From Abelmoschus esculentus (taxonomy: Eukaryota; Streptophyta; Magnoliopsida; Malvales; Malvaceae), in the NCBI GenBank assembly GCA_035048815.1, contig JAUCBN010000062.1:5218001-5282000 (forward strand): a stretch of 64,000 bases of DNA, written 5' to 3'. A program made the translations under genes and the position numbers. This document shows positions 46,101-57,798 of this stretch, piece by piece; positions within the stretch are counted from its first letter, which is position 1; the number at the start of each line of letters is the position of its first letter. Under the pieces are notes generated by a model. That model had not been told where the DNA came from and made no database searches. It saw nothing but the letters and a program-made list of their open reading frames with translations.

Positions 46101-47151
46101 TCCCACTTTTTAATAAATAAATCAATTGAGAATGCGTATTGTCTCCATTTCCCTCTGTTGTCTTCTCCTAAACAAGATTGATCAACACAACTTTCAAATT
46201 TATATATGATTTCATGATAAACCCCATTTTCTCTTAAACAGTTGATATTGCTTCCAAACTGCACTTCCAGCAAGCACCCTTCTATTCATTCTAACCTTTT
46301 GTGTTTATCGCCGAGATGTTTTGTTAATAGTTTGCATCAGGCTTTTATTTTCTTCATGCCATATTGACCTTCATGGTATTTGTGTAATGTCCTGGATTCT
46401 ACCCACGTTTGCAATAATATCACTTGACCTGTTCCAGTCTACAAGTTTCTGTCATTTATTCATTAGTTTATTTTTTTAGAGGCTGGGAAGGCTGTTGCTT
46501 GATAAAATTTTCTAACTTGGTTCACTTGGCAGGTGGTGACTTGTCTGTGGCTCTTGTCTGCCATTGGTAGCTATTGCTCTTTCTTCACACTTGCCTATAT
46601 CGGTAAGCAATTTCATCTATCTACTGAATGCACATTCATCTCCATTTTTATTCAGGGACATTATTAATTATTATTATTGTTGTTTTCGTTATTTTGACTG
46701 ATAACATTAAATACAACCTAAATTAGTTGTTTAGCCACAACCTCTTTTGGTTTATTTATAATAAACAACCGTGGATTGGTTTTGCTAAAATGTCAAAAAC
46801 CCTGGTATGAAGCACTTGTCACAAACTTTTAGGCTCTAGTTTATTTGACCTCGTGGGATATTTTGTGTATTTGTGCCTTTTGTTTGCTAATTAATTGCCA
46901 GACGGGAGGCTTTTTGCTAATGGACTTTCTGTTCTTATGTTATTTACTTATTTAATATAATGTATTTATCACTTCCAATGACAGGAACCATCCTATTGGT
47001 TACTCTTCCTGCCTTGTACAGTAAATATGAAGTGCATGTGAATAAATACTATGGCATGATCCACAGGAAGTTTTCCCAGCAGTATAAGATAGTAGATGAT
47101 AGTGTGACAAACAGAATCCCACGCAGTTTATCAAAAGATAAAGACATCTAA
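43134..47151 (+). CDS. Reticulon-like protein (5 exons, 232 aa)
   Basis: Plant reticulon-like (RTNLB) proteins insert as hairpins into the outer leaflet of the ER and shape tubules and desmotubules. Exons are 43134-43272, 45389-45569, 45657-45798, 46533-46602 and 46985-47151. All junctions are GT-AG and the sum is 699 bp. After a 45-residue Ser/Thr-rich leader comes the reticulon domain, starting GGGKVADILLW (residues about 43-53). The first long hydrophobic hairpin is at about 57-98, then a polar loop of about 55 residues (LPELELSEEMV), a second hydrophobic pair (about 155-193), and a C-terminal tail after KYEVHVNKYYG ending KDKDI. The start is the first ATG in this frame after the leader. 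Which RTNLB subgroup this belongs to is not settled. It looks intact. Confidence 0.93.
44232..44935 (+). repeat. Tandem duplication inside reticulon intron 1
   Basis: Two diverged copies of about 345 bp follow each other (about 44232-44585 and 44590-44935). Shared landmarks are TTCATGAACCA, CACTGAAATCAC, TGCATCGAAAATT, CCATAAGCATAGTCAAAA, GATGCATGGTAAGA and TTACAACAAAATGAT. The intron (2116 bp) is otherwise ordinary. Confidence 0.75.
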
Positions 47152-47379
47152 TTCTCACAGCATACATAGAGGTTATGAGTAAACATGCTTTAATCTCTTC
47201 TTGGAGCTTCTGCATTTGTCATCGATTGGGAAACGGATTTCTGTACCTGTGCTATTCCTGGACTTTGGATTTCTGTACTTGTCATCGATTATTGAAGAGC
47301 CTGTAATCTCTGCTTGGAGCTTCTGCATTTGCTGGGTTTGTAGAGTTAGTCAATGGTAGTGTAATTGAGCCTATGTATC

Positions 47380-47385
47380 AATAAA
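47380..47385 (+). terminator. Polyadenylation signal of the reticulon gene
   Basis: AATAAA lies about 230 bases after the stop codon, a normal distance for a plant gene. The adjacent GCTTGTAATG is compatible with a cleavage region. Confidence 0.5.
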
Positions 47386-47672
47386 TGCTTGTAATGACAC
47401 ACCAACTTGTTTTAATGTTTAATGTATATGTATACCCTAGATATATTCGAAAACATGCAACTCTACCCTTGTTTGTCTAACAATTCCCTTGGTTTTTGAT
47501 GCATTGTAATTGTCATAGTGATTTGGAGACTACGTGTTACTCATAAAGTAAAAAGAAGAAAACTTGATGAGCTTGGTTGCGGGGTTTGGTGGTCTGGAAT
47601 CTCATCGGGTTGCTTAATGTCCATCGCTTAATGTTCGTCTCCCTGCAAATGCTGTTTTACTTTCGTACTTGT

Positions 47673-48165
47673 TTATAGCTGAATTGTTGCCAGCCTCATG
47701 AATAACTTGTTAACTATACCATCTCCAAAATGACTGCAGATCATAGGCTCTATAACTGCTCTGATGGTATTTGCAATATTCTTTCTCATGTGCACATAAA
47801 TGTTGGAACTCAGGACTTTGTTACTGAGCTTTTCGTCTGCATTTAAAGGATCAGCGTCCACTTCGAAAACTTGTAGATCGTTGATTTCGAAAGATCCTTC
47901 CATCTCTACCATCTCAGCCACTTCTTCTTTGCAAGGTGTATAAAAAGGAAGGGTTGAATGAATCCACATCTGTCGCTTCCACAACTCCCTGCAATTCTTA
48001 AATCTTAATTGAGTTAGCTAATTGCAGAATTAGAGTAAATGGACTATAAGAAAACAACTAGTATATATATAACCTCTGCAACCAAATCAATAAGGGATTT
48101 AGCCACAAGCTCCCAACCATAGTCTTCGTCGGAGGGATCGACAATTTTCCTCCAATCTAGAGTTG
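47673..48165 (-). pseudogene. SABATH methyltransferase pseudogene, 3' half only
   Basis: The - strand holds the end of exon 3 (about 48165-48074, encoding VDPSDEDYGWELVAKSLIDL) and exon 4 (47988-47673) with normal splice sites. Exon 4 starts GVVEATDVDSFN, then gains one base near 47945-47955. The frame therefore shifts before PCKEEVAEM, and it ends early after a changed C-terminus. Exons 1, 2 and most of 3 are missing: the TIR element at 48180-49190 begins where they should be. It is clearly related to the intact gene at 57799-59452 and points the other way. I consider it dead. Confidence 0.88.
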
Positions 48166-48179
48166 GTCACTGATTTAAA

Positions 48180-49190
48180 AAAACGATCAATAAGGTTTTT
48201 TATGTTTCTAGGTATAAATTTTTGGTCACCCAGCTATTTATTACTATTAAATATTAACGAGAGGCTGATCTGGTATAATAAAAGAAGCATAAACTATTAG
48301 TTTAATCTTGTTTTGACTATCGAAAAAAATAATTTACATAATTACACATTTAATCTTCCACTTTAAAGACTAAACACTAGAAAATGTTTTGATGTTATCC
48401 ACAACAGATTAACAGATGAAATTAACAGACTAAACAAGAGATGCATATGCCAGTATTTAAAGGACTACGCATAAACCCTAAACTTTTTTTTTTCAATTTG
48501 GTTTGTCTTGCTTCTTTAAAAATGCCAAGTCGTGCATAATTTTTTTACTCCCTACACTAGAAATTTAGTATTTCAGCTGTGGGGAGCTTTCGATGCATTC
48601 TTTGGTGTGTGAATTTATGTAGTAATTTACCTTCTTTAATTTTAGTTGATTCCTGAATTTTAGGGTGAAGTTCTTGGATTGATCGTTCAGTTCCTCTTGT
48701 CCATATGCTCAGTATGTGTTCCTTCTGCTGGATTGCAGAATACATAACCTTTTTGCACCATTAGAATTTCCTCAACTTCAATGTTACTTTTCATTTTCTT
48801 TAATGTATCCATGGTTGATACTTTTTGCCGATACATATTTAGATGTGATAAGGAGTATGATTCTTCAAATATATGGGAAATCATTAAAGCAAATTTCAGA
48901 TATCCATATTGGACACATACGATCCAACACTCATCTTGAATTGCTGTGGATAACATCAAAAAATTTTCTAGTGGTTTAGTATTTTAAATACGGAGGATTA
49001 AATATGTAATAATATAAAATGTTTTTATTTCGGTAGTTAAAATATGTTTGAATTAATAGTTTAAGAATTATTTACTTAATTTATCTTTTTTTATTGTGTC
49101 GGATCAATTTCTTGTTAATATTTAATGGTAATAAACGGTTGAGTGACCAAAAGTTTACACCTAAAAAACATAAGTGACCTTACTATTTTT
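48180..49190. mobile_element. TIR element of about 1 kb with unrecognised insert
   Basis: The outer 90 or so bases on each side are inverted copies. The left contains ATGTTTCTAGGTATAAA and TTTTTGGTCACCCAGC. The right, on the other strand, contains ATGTTTTTTAGGTGTAAA and CTTTTGGTCACTCAACC. ATTAAATATTAAC is shared by both. The middle (about 48400-49000) is less AT-rich. On the - strand it has two open stretches (48959-48687 and 48745-48557) that I do not recognise, so it could be captured gene sequence. Target duplication was not found. Confidence 0.55.
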
Positions 49191-49199
49191 TTTTAAAAT

Positions 49200-49784
49200 C
49201 TGTCCAGAAATTCAAACAACTTCTTTCTTTGTTTCGTTTGTGTTTTCTTTCTTAATTTCATGTTTTTCTAAGTCTAAAATCAGTCTTTTGTTTTGTTTAA
49301 ATACAGGGAAGTGCTTGCTAGAATCTTAGATCCTTAAACACTCAAGGAACGTTGTTTCTCTAAGCAACACCTTATGTCAACTATGGTGGCGTTTATTAAA
49401 ATGAGATAAACGTCTCAATGGTGAAACCAAAATAGGAACATGGGATGAACTTAAAAAGTTCATGAGAGAGAGATTTGTTCCCTAACATTACTAACAACAA
49501 AGTTCTATTACTTGTCGGAAGAAATACTCCTTTTTTGATAAATACCTTCATCTTTTTATAACTCTACTAATGCACTCTTTGATTTTAGTAGTACGATGCC
49601 AAAGTAAGAAGAATCATCACTAGTCCAATTGGATAATGAAGAACTATCGGTGAGCTCTGTCAAAGAAGTGAGCACAACACTAAAAAGGATGATAATCTCA
49701 CAAGTCAAATCATCTATTATCACCGTGACACCACAATATATTTCGTACGAGGATCAAGAAAAACAAGATGATGCAGAAATTTAT
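49200..49784 (+). pseudogene. Ty3/gypsy gag relic, left part
   Basis: Around 49425-49485 the frame reads TWDELKKFMRERFVP, the hallmark of a retrotransposon gag domain, interrupted by stops. The following sequence is acidic and low-complexity, like the gag tail of such elements. It is cut at 49784 by an LTR-like sequence and seems to resume at 51117. Confidence 0.6.
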
Positions 49785-51116
49785 TGATAAGTCCACAACA
49801 ATCTTATATTTTATACCCTATTTAATTCAATTATTACTTGTATTTAATAGAATTAAATGGTAATAATAGGCAATTCTTCATATTTTCTACATTTCAACAT
49901 TTATGCGGTTATTTATTGATTTTATACAATATTTGGTAGAAAAACAAGTACAATTATAGTTTTCTTTCTTAGATAGAAATTATGCCACCTTGAGACCAAA
50001 TATTACTGAAAGATGCTGGATGAAGGAAGCTGCAGATCGGACCAAACAAGGACAAGATGCAAATCAACACCCGTCAAGACGATAGATTTAACCGCCATGG
50101 TAGAACTGGAACGAATAAATATGGAGTGCGATAGAAACAGAATAAAAAACTGGAGCTGTTGAGGCAAGCAAGAGAAAGAACAAAGAAATAGAAAAAAGGC
50201 AAGTCATGATCAAAGCCACGAGATTAAGAGTCCAATAAGAATAAAGTTGGAAGATTTTGGGAAGATTTGACCTAGGCTTAGCCTATATATACCGAACCCT
50301 TGGTAGAGAATAAGACATTCAAGAGGCTCTCATTCTTTTACCCTAGCCGCCATCTCTCATACCATGTTCTAATTCTTCTCTAAGGTCTAGGTTACTTTGT
50401 GTAGTAGTTGTGGAAGAAGATTGTATTTTATTCAAATCTTATTAATGCAAGTTTTTGATTCATAGTTTATTCACTCTTGGGTCATACTTTTTCTTGCATT
50501 CAAGCTCGGGAGAGAAGTTTGTGAGAAAAAACTTATTTGTCTAAACTTGGGAGAGTCAGGATTACGAAAAGAGTGGATACGGTCTTTACTCTTGGGTATT
50601 GACTAATCCAGCTTAGGGATAATTTCGAGTTTCAACGACTAAAAGGAATGCACCATCAGTTGTTGTTCATCCTTGATTCACGTTGAGAGGTATTATCAAG
50701 ATGTGGACATCAATAGCACTCAAAATTAGGGATAAAGAGGAGTCAATAAAGGATGTTCTGTCGAACTATTAGTTGTTGACTTGCCGTCAAAGCATAAACT
50801 TGCCTAGATAGCTAAGGCGATCCTTTAGCGACCTACCGAGGCAGTAATTTCAACTTTTGCATTAATAAGACGAGAATAATCTATAATTGAAATCCACACT
50901 ACGAAGCAATTTAACCTGGCCTTTTTCTCATCTCTTGAATCTCAATTATTTATTTGATTGTTTTAGATAATTTTAGTTTAATTATAAATCAATCCAAATT
51001 ACTTGTGTTTTTACTTTTGCATTGTGCAGGATCTAATAAGTTGCGTAGGTAAATCAATCATTGTAGAAGACAATATCTTATATACTATAAACTTGGCAAG
51101 GTGTGCGCTTGCATCA
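49785..51116 (+). repeat. LTR-like sequence of 1.3 kb
   Basis: It starts TGATAAGTCC and ends TTGCATCA. It includes TATATATACCGAACCC (a TATA-like start region near 50284), and I see no coding. It lies within a gag relic. The flanking 5-mers (TTTAT and GAATA) do not match, so a clean insertion is not shown. It may be a solo LTR with decayed flanks. Confidence 0.45.
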
Positions 51117-51507
51117 GAATAGGTGTACGTCATCCTACGCACCACATTTATTATCCTCAAGAACATGAGGAAGATATCACAATTGAAAGTTTAACTTGAC
51201 CCAATGATGAGGAAATAGTTAGAAGGTGATGTTTCATAAATGGAAACAATTGAACCTATCAATCAAGAAAATCTTTCAAATTTGGTAGTGAGTTCTCTTG
51301 ATCCATGAATACCTTCCCAAGAAAGTAAGTGTTTTTTTAATCTTTCTTTTGATTCTAGTCACACATCTTTTTTTCTACAACAATTGCCTTTTGTTGATTA
51401 TTTATGTGAGAGGGTTATGGGATGTGAGATACAAAAGACTAAGAGTAAAGAGGTCGAGAGTAAAAAAAAATCAAATTAATGGCCCAATTATGATGAGTGA
51501 AAAGAAA
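51117..51507 (+). pseudogene. Gag relic, right part, and spacer
   Basis: Positions 51117-51300 look like the continuation of the gag tail (YPQEHEEDI-like codons near 51160, with stops). The rest up to the Stowaway MITE is short spacer without a gene. Confidence 0.4.
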
Positions 51508-51509
51508 TA

Positions 51510-51765
51510 CTCCCTCCGTCCTAAGTTTAATGTCCATTATTGACATTGTTTTGATCAATTTTTTCAATTTTGACTCATAATTACTTAAAATTTATTATTA
51601 ATAAAAATATAAAAAATATATTTTAAAAACATTTTATTAAATTTTTTTAAACATATATCTTATAAAAGTTAATTATTTAAAATATTTAATATAAATAGAG
51701 TCAAACTTTAAAAATTTTGACTTTTAAAAACTCAATAATATACATCTTAAGTGGGACAAAGATAG
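51510..51765. mobile_element. Stowaway-type MITE
   Basis: The left end is CTCCCTCCGTCC and the right end, on the other strand, is CTATCTTTGTCCC. Both sides are flanked by TA (51508-51509 and 51766-51767), the Tc1/mariner target duplication. The inside is AT-rich, 256 bp in total, with no coding. CTCCCTCCGTCC is the signature start of plant Stowaway elements. Confidence 0.88.
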
Positions 51766-51767
51766 TA

Positions 51768-52630
51768 AGAGGTAAAAGTCAACTCCTTTATAGTATAAAA
51801 AGACAAAGAAATAATAAAAAGATTTTTTTTTAAACATAACATTCTTGTTTCGAGTGATTTTGAGTTATTCTTTTAGGATTTTGTTGAACCACTGTGAGGA
51901 GCACAATTGAATCACTCCACCTATGATAAAGACTCTTTTTCTATTGTCATTGTTGAACGTCTTTTTTGCTGGTTTTGATTCGTGGACAAATCCTTTTGAT
52001 GAGTAGGGGAATGATAAACGCATGGGAGGGCTAAAGCAATGTATATTGGACAAAAAGCTAAACTTTTTGTGAAGTCTGAAAAGTCAACCAACTTGCGATG
52101 ACTTTTTGGATGAGATACAAACATTTCTGGGCATAATTGCCTTCTAATAAATTGACTATCATTCAATTACTTTTTAAACGAATCAATCGGATATCGAGAG
52201 CTCAAGATATATTCATTTTACTGAAGATTGCGCATATAGAAAACTGGATATGGGATTATTACTGGATTTTATAAAATTTAGCCCCAAAACTAATATATAA
52301 AACTTTGGATGAATTGAACGTAACCTAATATATTTATTAGAATTTCTTTGATTAATAAAAGTACTCTTTTTAGAGTATAATATTTTATGAATACATGTTT
52401 ACAAGTGTTCATCAAACTTGTATTTAGAAACGTCTAAAATAGTATCAAAAACAACTTTTTCATTCAACCATTTTTATCTCCAGTTTCAACAATTATTTCA
52501 TCTTTCCATCAACCATTGGATTATCTATTTTATTTAACCACCAAACTAACTTAGGTCTTGAGACTGAACTCCGGTCTTGAAATTGAAAGACATATATTTA
52601 ACCATCAAAACTAACTCGCTAACTTAATAA
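51768..52630. other. Spacer without recognised gene
   Basis: Short ORFs on the - strand (51865-52166) show no family resemblance. I see nothing else to report. Confidence 0.45.
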
Positions 52631-52638
52631 CCTTTAAC

Positions 52639-53050
52639 TAGGGTTAAGCATGGTTAACCGTAAAACCGAAAATCGAACCGAACCGAGGTATTATGGTTCA
52701 TAAATTTACGAGTCGTGGTTAACCGAATTAAACCAAATTTGATTTTTAATTATTTTTATAAAGTAAAAATATATATTTTAAACTTAAAATACTATAGATG
52801 TATTATTATTTTTTATTTATTTTTACTTAAAAATAAGTTTTTAATAAATATTTATGAAAAATATCTCGAAATTTTTACCTTTTAATGTTTAAAAGTTATA
52901 AAATAAAGCTATTTTTTCAGGATAAATTATAAATTTTTAAAAATTTACGTTAATATGAAAAATCGAAAACCAAAATTAACCGAACCGAAAACCAATAATT
53001 TTTAAAATAGTTTACCAAATTAAATCGAAACCGAACCGATTACGCCCTTA
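52639..53050. mobile_element. hAT-like MITE with perfect 8-bp target duplication
   Basis: The 412-bp element begins TAGGG and ends CCCTTA. It is flanked by CCTTTAAC at 52631-52638 and again at 53051-53058. Both end regions hold AACCGAACCGA-type blocks in inverted arrangement around an AT-rich core. The 8-bp duplication fits hAT transposons. It resembles the MITE at 104-597 in its internal AACCGAA blocks. Confidence 0.83.
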
Positions 53051-53058
53051 CCTTTAAC

Positions 53059-54365
53059 CATATATTTTATTTATGACATCAATGATTAGCTATCTCGTTG
53101 TCTTTTCTTTCACTATCCATTCCCCACCAAACTCGTCATTCTTCTCAATTCTTCCACTCAAATTCATTATCTCCCAAAACATCTAAGCTTTTGAAAGTTT
53201 TTTAATAAGCCAAGTCTTTCGTTGAGGATGCAGTTCACCCTTAAAATCTTATTCACTGCTTTTATATTTAGTGAGTTATGGTTTAGATGTTACAGTAATT
53301 TTTATGCTTCGATTAGTCTGGAGAGTTTTATTCAATGGACGGGTTACTGAGAAGATCAAAGAACTAGTTGTTAGCATTTCAGCCTTTCTCCAACTAGACT
53401 TGGATTCAATTCTTAGCCCCCTCAATTCTCGATGTTTATTTTTAGGAATGGTTTAAATATTTTGAGGATTTTGTACAATATATTAAAATAGATCCTCGAT
53501 TTATAATTGGTACGAGAATTAAGTTTTTTTTTTTCAAAAGAATAATGTATTATAAAATATATTATTAGATTATCATTTTGAGTAACAAAAAAATAATTTA
53601 TAAACATCTATAAATCAAACAATTTCACTTAAAAATGTTATTTCTTTTCATGTTTTTAAATAAAATTATCTATAACACTTTCAATATCAATTTCTTTTAA
53701 AAGATCATTTTCGCTGGCTATTAAAGCAATTATATTTAGTCTTTCTTACAAAATAGTTTGTTCGTAAGTATGACTTCAACAACTTCGATTTTGAAAAGCT
53801 TTGTTCTGTAGAAACGATAGTAATAGAAAGTTGATGAGATTTTATAAGCAATTGTTACATTTGGGAAACAATTATAACATTTTAACAATTATAACTCATA
53901 TTTTTTATAAAAAAATTTAAAATTTTTATAATGAATTCTGAGATTAACATTATTCGATGAATGTAGTTTAACAAAAGTTTGGTGCCCTCCCTTCTAGGGT
54001 CTTATGCGTTTCTCCTGTTAAACATATCCAAAACCCTACTGTTTTTTTCCTCTTAAGCCTTTGAACCAATTAGAAGATGATACACCAAAAAAGTACCATA
54101 TATGCTATGTTATTGAAGAACGTTAATCTTTAATTGACGGATGGTTTTTTTCTATTCAAAATGAATTTTAAACGAAATGTTAAAGGTCGTTTTTGGCTGT
54201 ACTTAACTTTTTGTATCCGGTTTGTTGATATTTTTTGCTTAATGAATTAATAAAATATTATTGTCATATGTCATATGGTTGATTGTCCCAGATTCAACTA
54301 ATATATAAATTTTGTTTAAATCTTGTCAATATCTTCGACTGTCCCAAATCCAATATATATATATA
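53059..54365. other. Spacer without recognised gene
   Basis: A pyrimidine-rich stretch near 53090-53180 looks a little like a promoter or 5' untranslated region. The short ORF that follows (53271-53456) matches nothing I know. An AT microsatellite ends at 54366. Confidence 0.4.
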
Positions 54366-54842
54366 TAGGATGTAAAAAGTTGACCCGATCTGAAAATCCG
54401 ATTAAAACTTTTTCGAGTCAAAACCTGGTTTAACTCGGGGATATAATGACCCGAACTCGATCTGTATCCGACTGTTATTGATCCGAACTCGAGTTGGACT
54501 TGTTACTGTAGTAACCGAACCCGAACTGTATCCGACCGAGAATGACCTGAACCCGATTTCAACCTGTTACTGTAGACCTGAAATGCAACCGAACTGAAAT
54601 GAACCCGACCTGAAATCTACCCGACCTGAAATGAACCTGTCAATTATCTGATTTGGACCCGAACTGTTTGAACCCGACTTGAAATGGACCGAACCTGAAA
54701 AGGAATCGAACTAAAATGGACCCGCATCCGACCCAAATCGATTCAAAACATCAAATCAATTTAAAATGACATGTATCTAATTTTACCCGATCTGACAGTA
54801 CTCAATCTGAAACCAATCCGAATAACTATTTTTACATACCTA
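54366..54842. mobile_element. Inverted-repeat MITE rich in ACCCGA blocks
   Basis: The left end is TAGGATGTAAAAA and the right end, on the other strand, is TAGGTATGTAAAAA. The inside is a series of short ACCCGAACT, ACCTGAAAT and CCGACC blocks. The left flank is an AT microsatellite and no target duplication is visible. Confidence 0.6.
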
Positions 54843-57798
54843 GACGGGGGACGGGGGTTGGTTAGGGATGAATCTAGCTTTTGCTTGGAAGAGGCTCTTG
54901 CCTTCGCTCAGTGCAAGAAAATTGTTTGTTATCTAATTAGTTTTTTATGTTTTTATTTTAAAATAATAAATTTAAAATTTATGATTTAAGATTAAGGTTA
55001 AGGTTTAAAGAATTAGGTGTATGGTGTATTTTTAAAAATATAAAATTTAGGATATTAAAATTAAGATTATAATTTATAATTTAATTTTTAAGTGTTTATT
55101 AATATGACATATAAAAAAAAATATGATTAAAACACATAAGATCTTTGTTCATGCCTAGGGTTAACATTTTTTTCCATTCTTTTCTATATACTTTTTTAAA
55201 AGTTGAATAAACTATGAATTGGCCCTTTTTAGTATTTATATTTGGTCACCAAATTAAATTTTAATTCCGTCCATATCACTGATGCATATTGACATTAGTA
55301 GAGATGAAGAAATTATATCATAAATTTTTTTTATATGTAATTAATGAGTAAATAATTATTAAGTAATTACTTAAAAATGAACATATATAACTACTTAAAC
55401 TACTAACGTAGTGAATAAGTTTGATGATATAATTTCTCGTAAAGATGGGTGTCGATGTTCCAGGTAGGAAATGGGACGAGAAACATGTTTTCACCATGAG
55501 GTCAAACTACTCAATGCTGGATGTTCCCCATTGAGTTCAAATTTTGTTTCGGCTGTTCGTGTATGGATGTTTACTGACAAATGTTGAATGAGAATACTTG
55601 TTCAGTGTGTAAGCAGGGTGACATAAGGAGAGCCGACCCAAGGAAACTTGTGTCCGGTTCGGCAATTGGTAAAAGAGATAATGGACCTGCTAAATGACAG
55701 CGACCACCTGTAGCGTTTATTTAAGTTTTGCAATTTAAATTTCTTGCTTTTCATTTCTTTAATTCATAATGTTGTACCTTTTAATTTTTTGTATTTATTT
55801 ATTTATTTGTAGAAATTTATTTATTCATCACATATGACATCTAACTTAATCTAATTAAATTAATGTGATATCTCAAATGTTCGATCGTAAGCAAGGACGT
55901 TATCAATCGTAGTGATGCGGTTCGCACGTTTACCTTTGAATATTGAGGTCTTTAAAATCTATTCACATTCTTAAACGGGTGATAAATTAATAAAAAGTTG
56001 AACTAATAAATTTATAATTCAGGCAATATATTCGATTAGGGACCAATTTTTGGACGGTACAAGGTATTAATTATATCTCATTCGTAACCGACTCCCGAAA
56101 CCGTTTTATAAAATCTCTGGTTTCAACGGTATCCAACCTACCAAAGTGGTCGATGACAATTCTAGTCTTTTTCAAAAATAATTTCAATTTTTTAAAAATA
56201 ATTCTCAATATTTATTTCAAAATAAATCAAAATTATTTTATTTTCATTTTTTAATACTTTAAAACCCTAATTTTTAAATAAATTTTTTTTTAAAAAAAAT
56301 TCTCAATTCATCAATTTTGAACCCCAATTTTAAAAATATATCTCTAAATTCTCGAGTTTTCTAATAAATCCATAATTTCAAATAAATTTTTTTAATTAAC
56401 AACTCCAATATCTATGTTTTATTACCATTTTTTACCACTATATCGTTATAATCATTTCATTTTTAAACCAAAACCTATGCTCATAATTTTCTAAAAAGGA
56501 GGGTAGACTAAGGCTTAAATGATCTCCAAAATTGAGTAAAGTACTATTTATCTATAAGGATCCAAATCTTTTTTATAAAACTTTTTATTAAGGATTTAAT
56601 TTGTAAATACTTGTTATTAGGTTCTATTCTTTAAGTATTTGTTAATAAGGTCATTTTTTCTCAATACTTGATATTAGAGACAATTTTTAATATTTGTTAT
56701 TAAATATATACTATTAAATTTTTTCCATTTTTTATTATTAATTCCCAATATTTTCCCAATATTCTTAAAATTCATTTTTAATTCTTATTATTAGGTCTAA
56801 TTTTTAGATTTATACATAAACCATTAAATATCAAAATCAAACATATATGTGTATTATCAATAGAAAAATAATAAAATAATCGACAATGTACATAATATAA
56901 AATCATTGGTGAAATATATATGTGACATAGAGAATGGATAGTTGATTTCTATTTGTTAAATACGATCATGGATTTTGAGACACTTTCTGATGAAATATAG
57001 ATCAAATTCGGACTTAGGGTAACGAGACGAAGCGATTAGTGAAATTTGACACCGAAGAACGACGATGAATTATGGAGTGACAAAAAAATTCATCTTCTAA
57101 ATTTCAGTGACAAAAAAAGTTCAATGTTTATACTTCAATGAGTAAATTGAACTTCTTTAAACTTTATTAGTCCAAATACATTTGAAAGTAAAAGTTTAAT
57201 GATGATTTACATAATTTAACTTAAAAAATATATATACTTTAGTCATTTATTTTGAAAAAAAAAAATATAAATACATATTTTAAACAAAAAAATTATATTT
57301 TAATTATTAATTGATAAAAAAAAATTTAAATATCTAGATGAAAAAATTATATATTTTACGTACTTTTGTATTTGTTACTATATAATAATAAAATATAATC
57401 TCACTCGATTATGAAAACATGGAGTTAAAAGGTATTGAATCAACCAACATAATTTTATTTTTTCATCTCAATTTTCTTCGTTTCCTAATTAACAAACGTT
57501 GTGTTTACCAGGTCAATGTCTACATACCGGCGTTCTTGATGCACGAATAGAAGAAAAAAAATGCAAACAATTTTCCATCCCACTATTTTTTATTTGCAAC
57601 TGGACACTTTTCCTCAATAATCGTATGAAAATACGTATAGCAGTAGCAGCCACCGATTAAAAATACAAAGCTCGAGTGTCTTTATTGGATGACTATGTTC
57701 CAAGAAATTGCAGACGCGCACTTTGATTTTGCATATATATTTACATCAGAATACCAAGGAAAGAGCATGAGGCCACGGCAGAAGCAAAGGTTCTTCGC
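54843..57798. other. AT-rich spacer upstream of SABATH with a possible LTR relic
   Basis: No gene is seen. Around 55870-56170 the composition and phrases such as AACCGACTCCCGAAACCG recall the end part of a Ty3/gypsy LTR, but I cannot set limits. The stretch 55440-55720 is less AT-rich and unassigned. The last 100 bases before 57799 include a TATA-like run (57732-57741). Confidence 0.4.

Noticed and set aside
48557..48959. Remaining exons of the SABATH pseudogene
   Set aside because: The open stretches there lack SAM-loop or NDLPxNDF motifs and lie between inverted arms of a TIR element.
54771..54989. 72-codon ORF at the MITE edge
   Set aside because: It starts within the inverted-repeat element and runs into AT-rich spacer, with no recognisable features.
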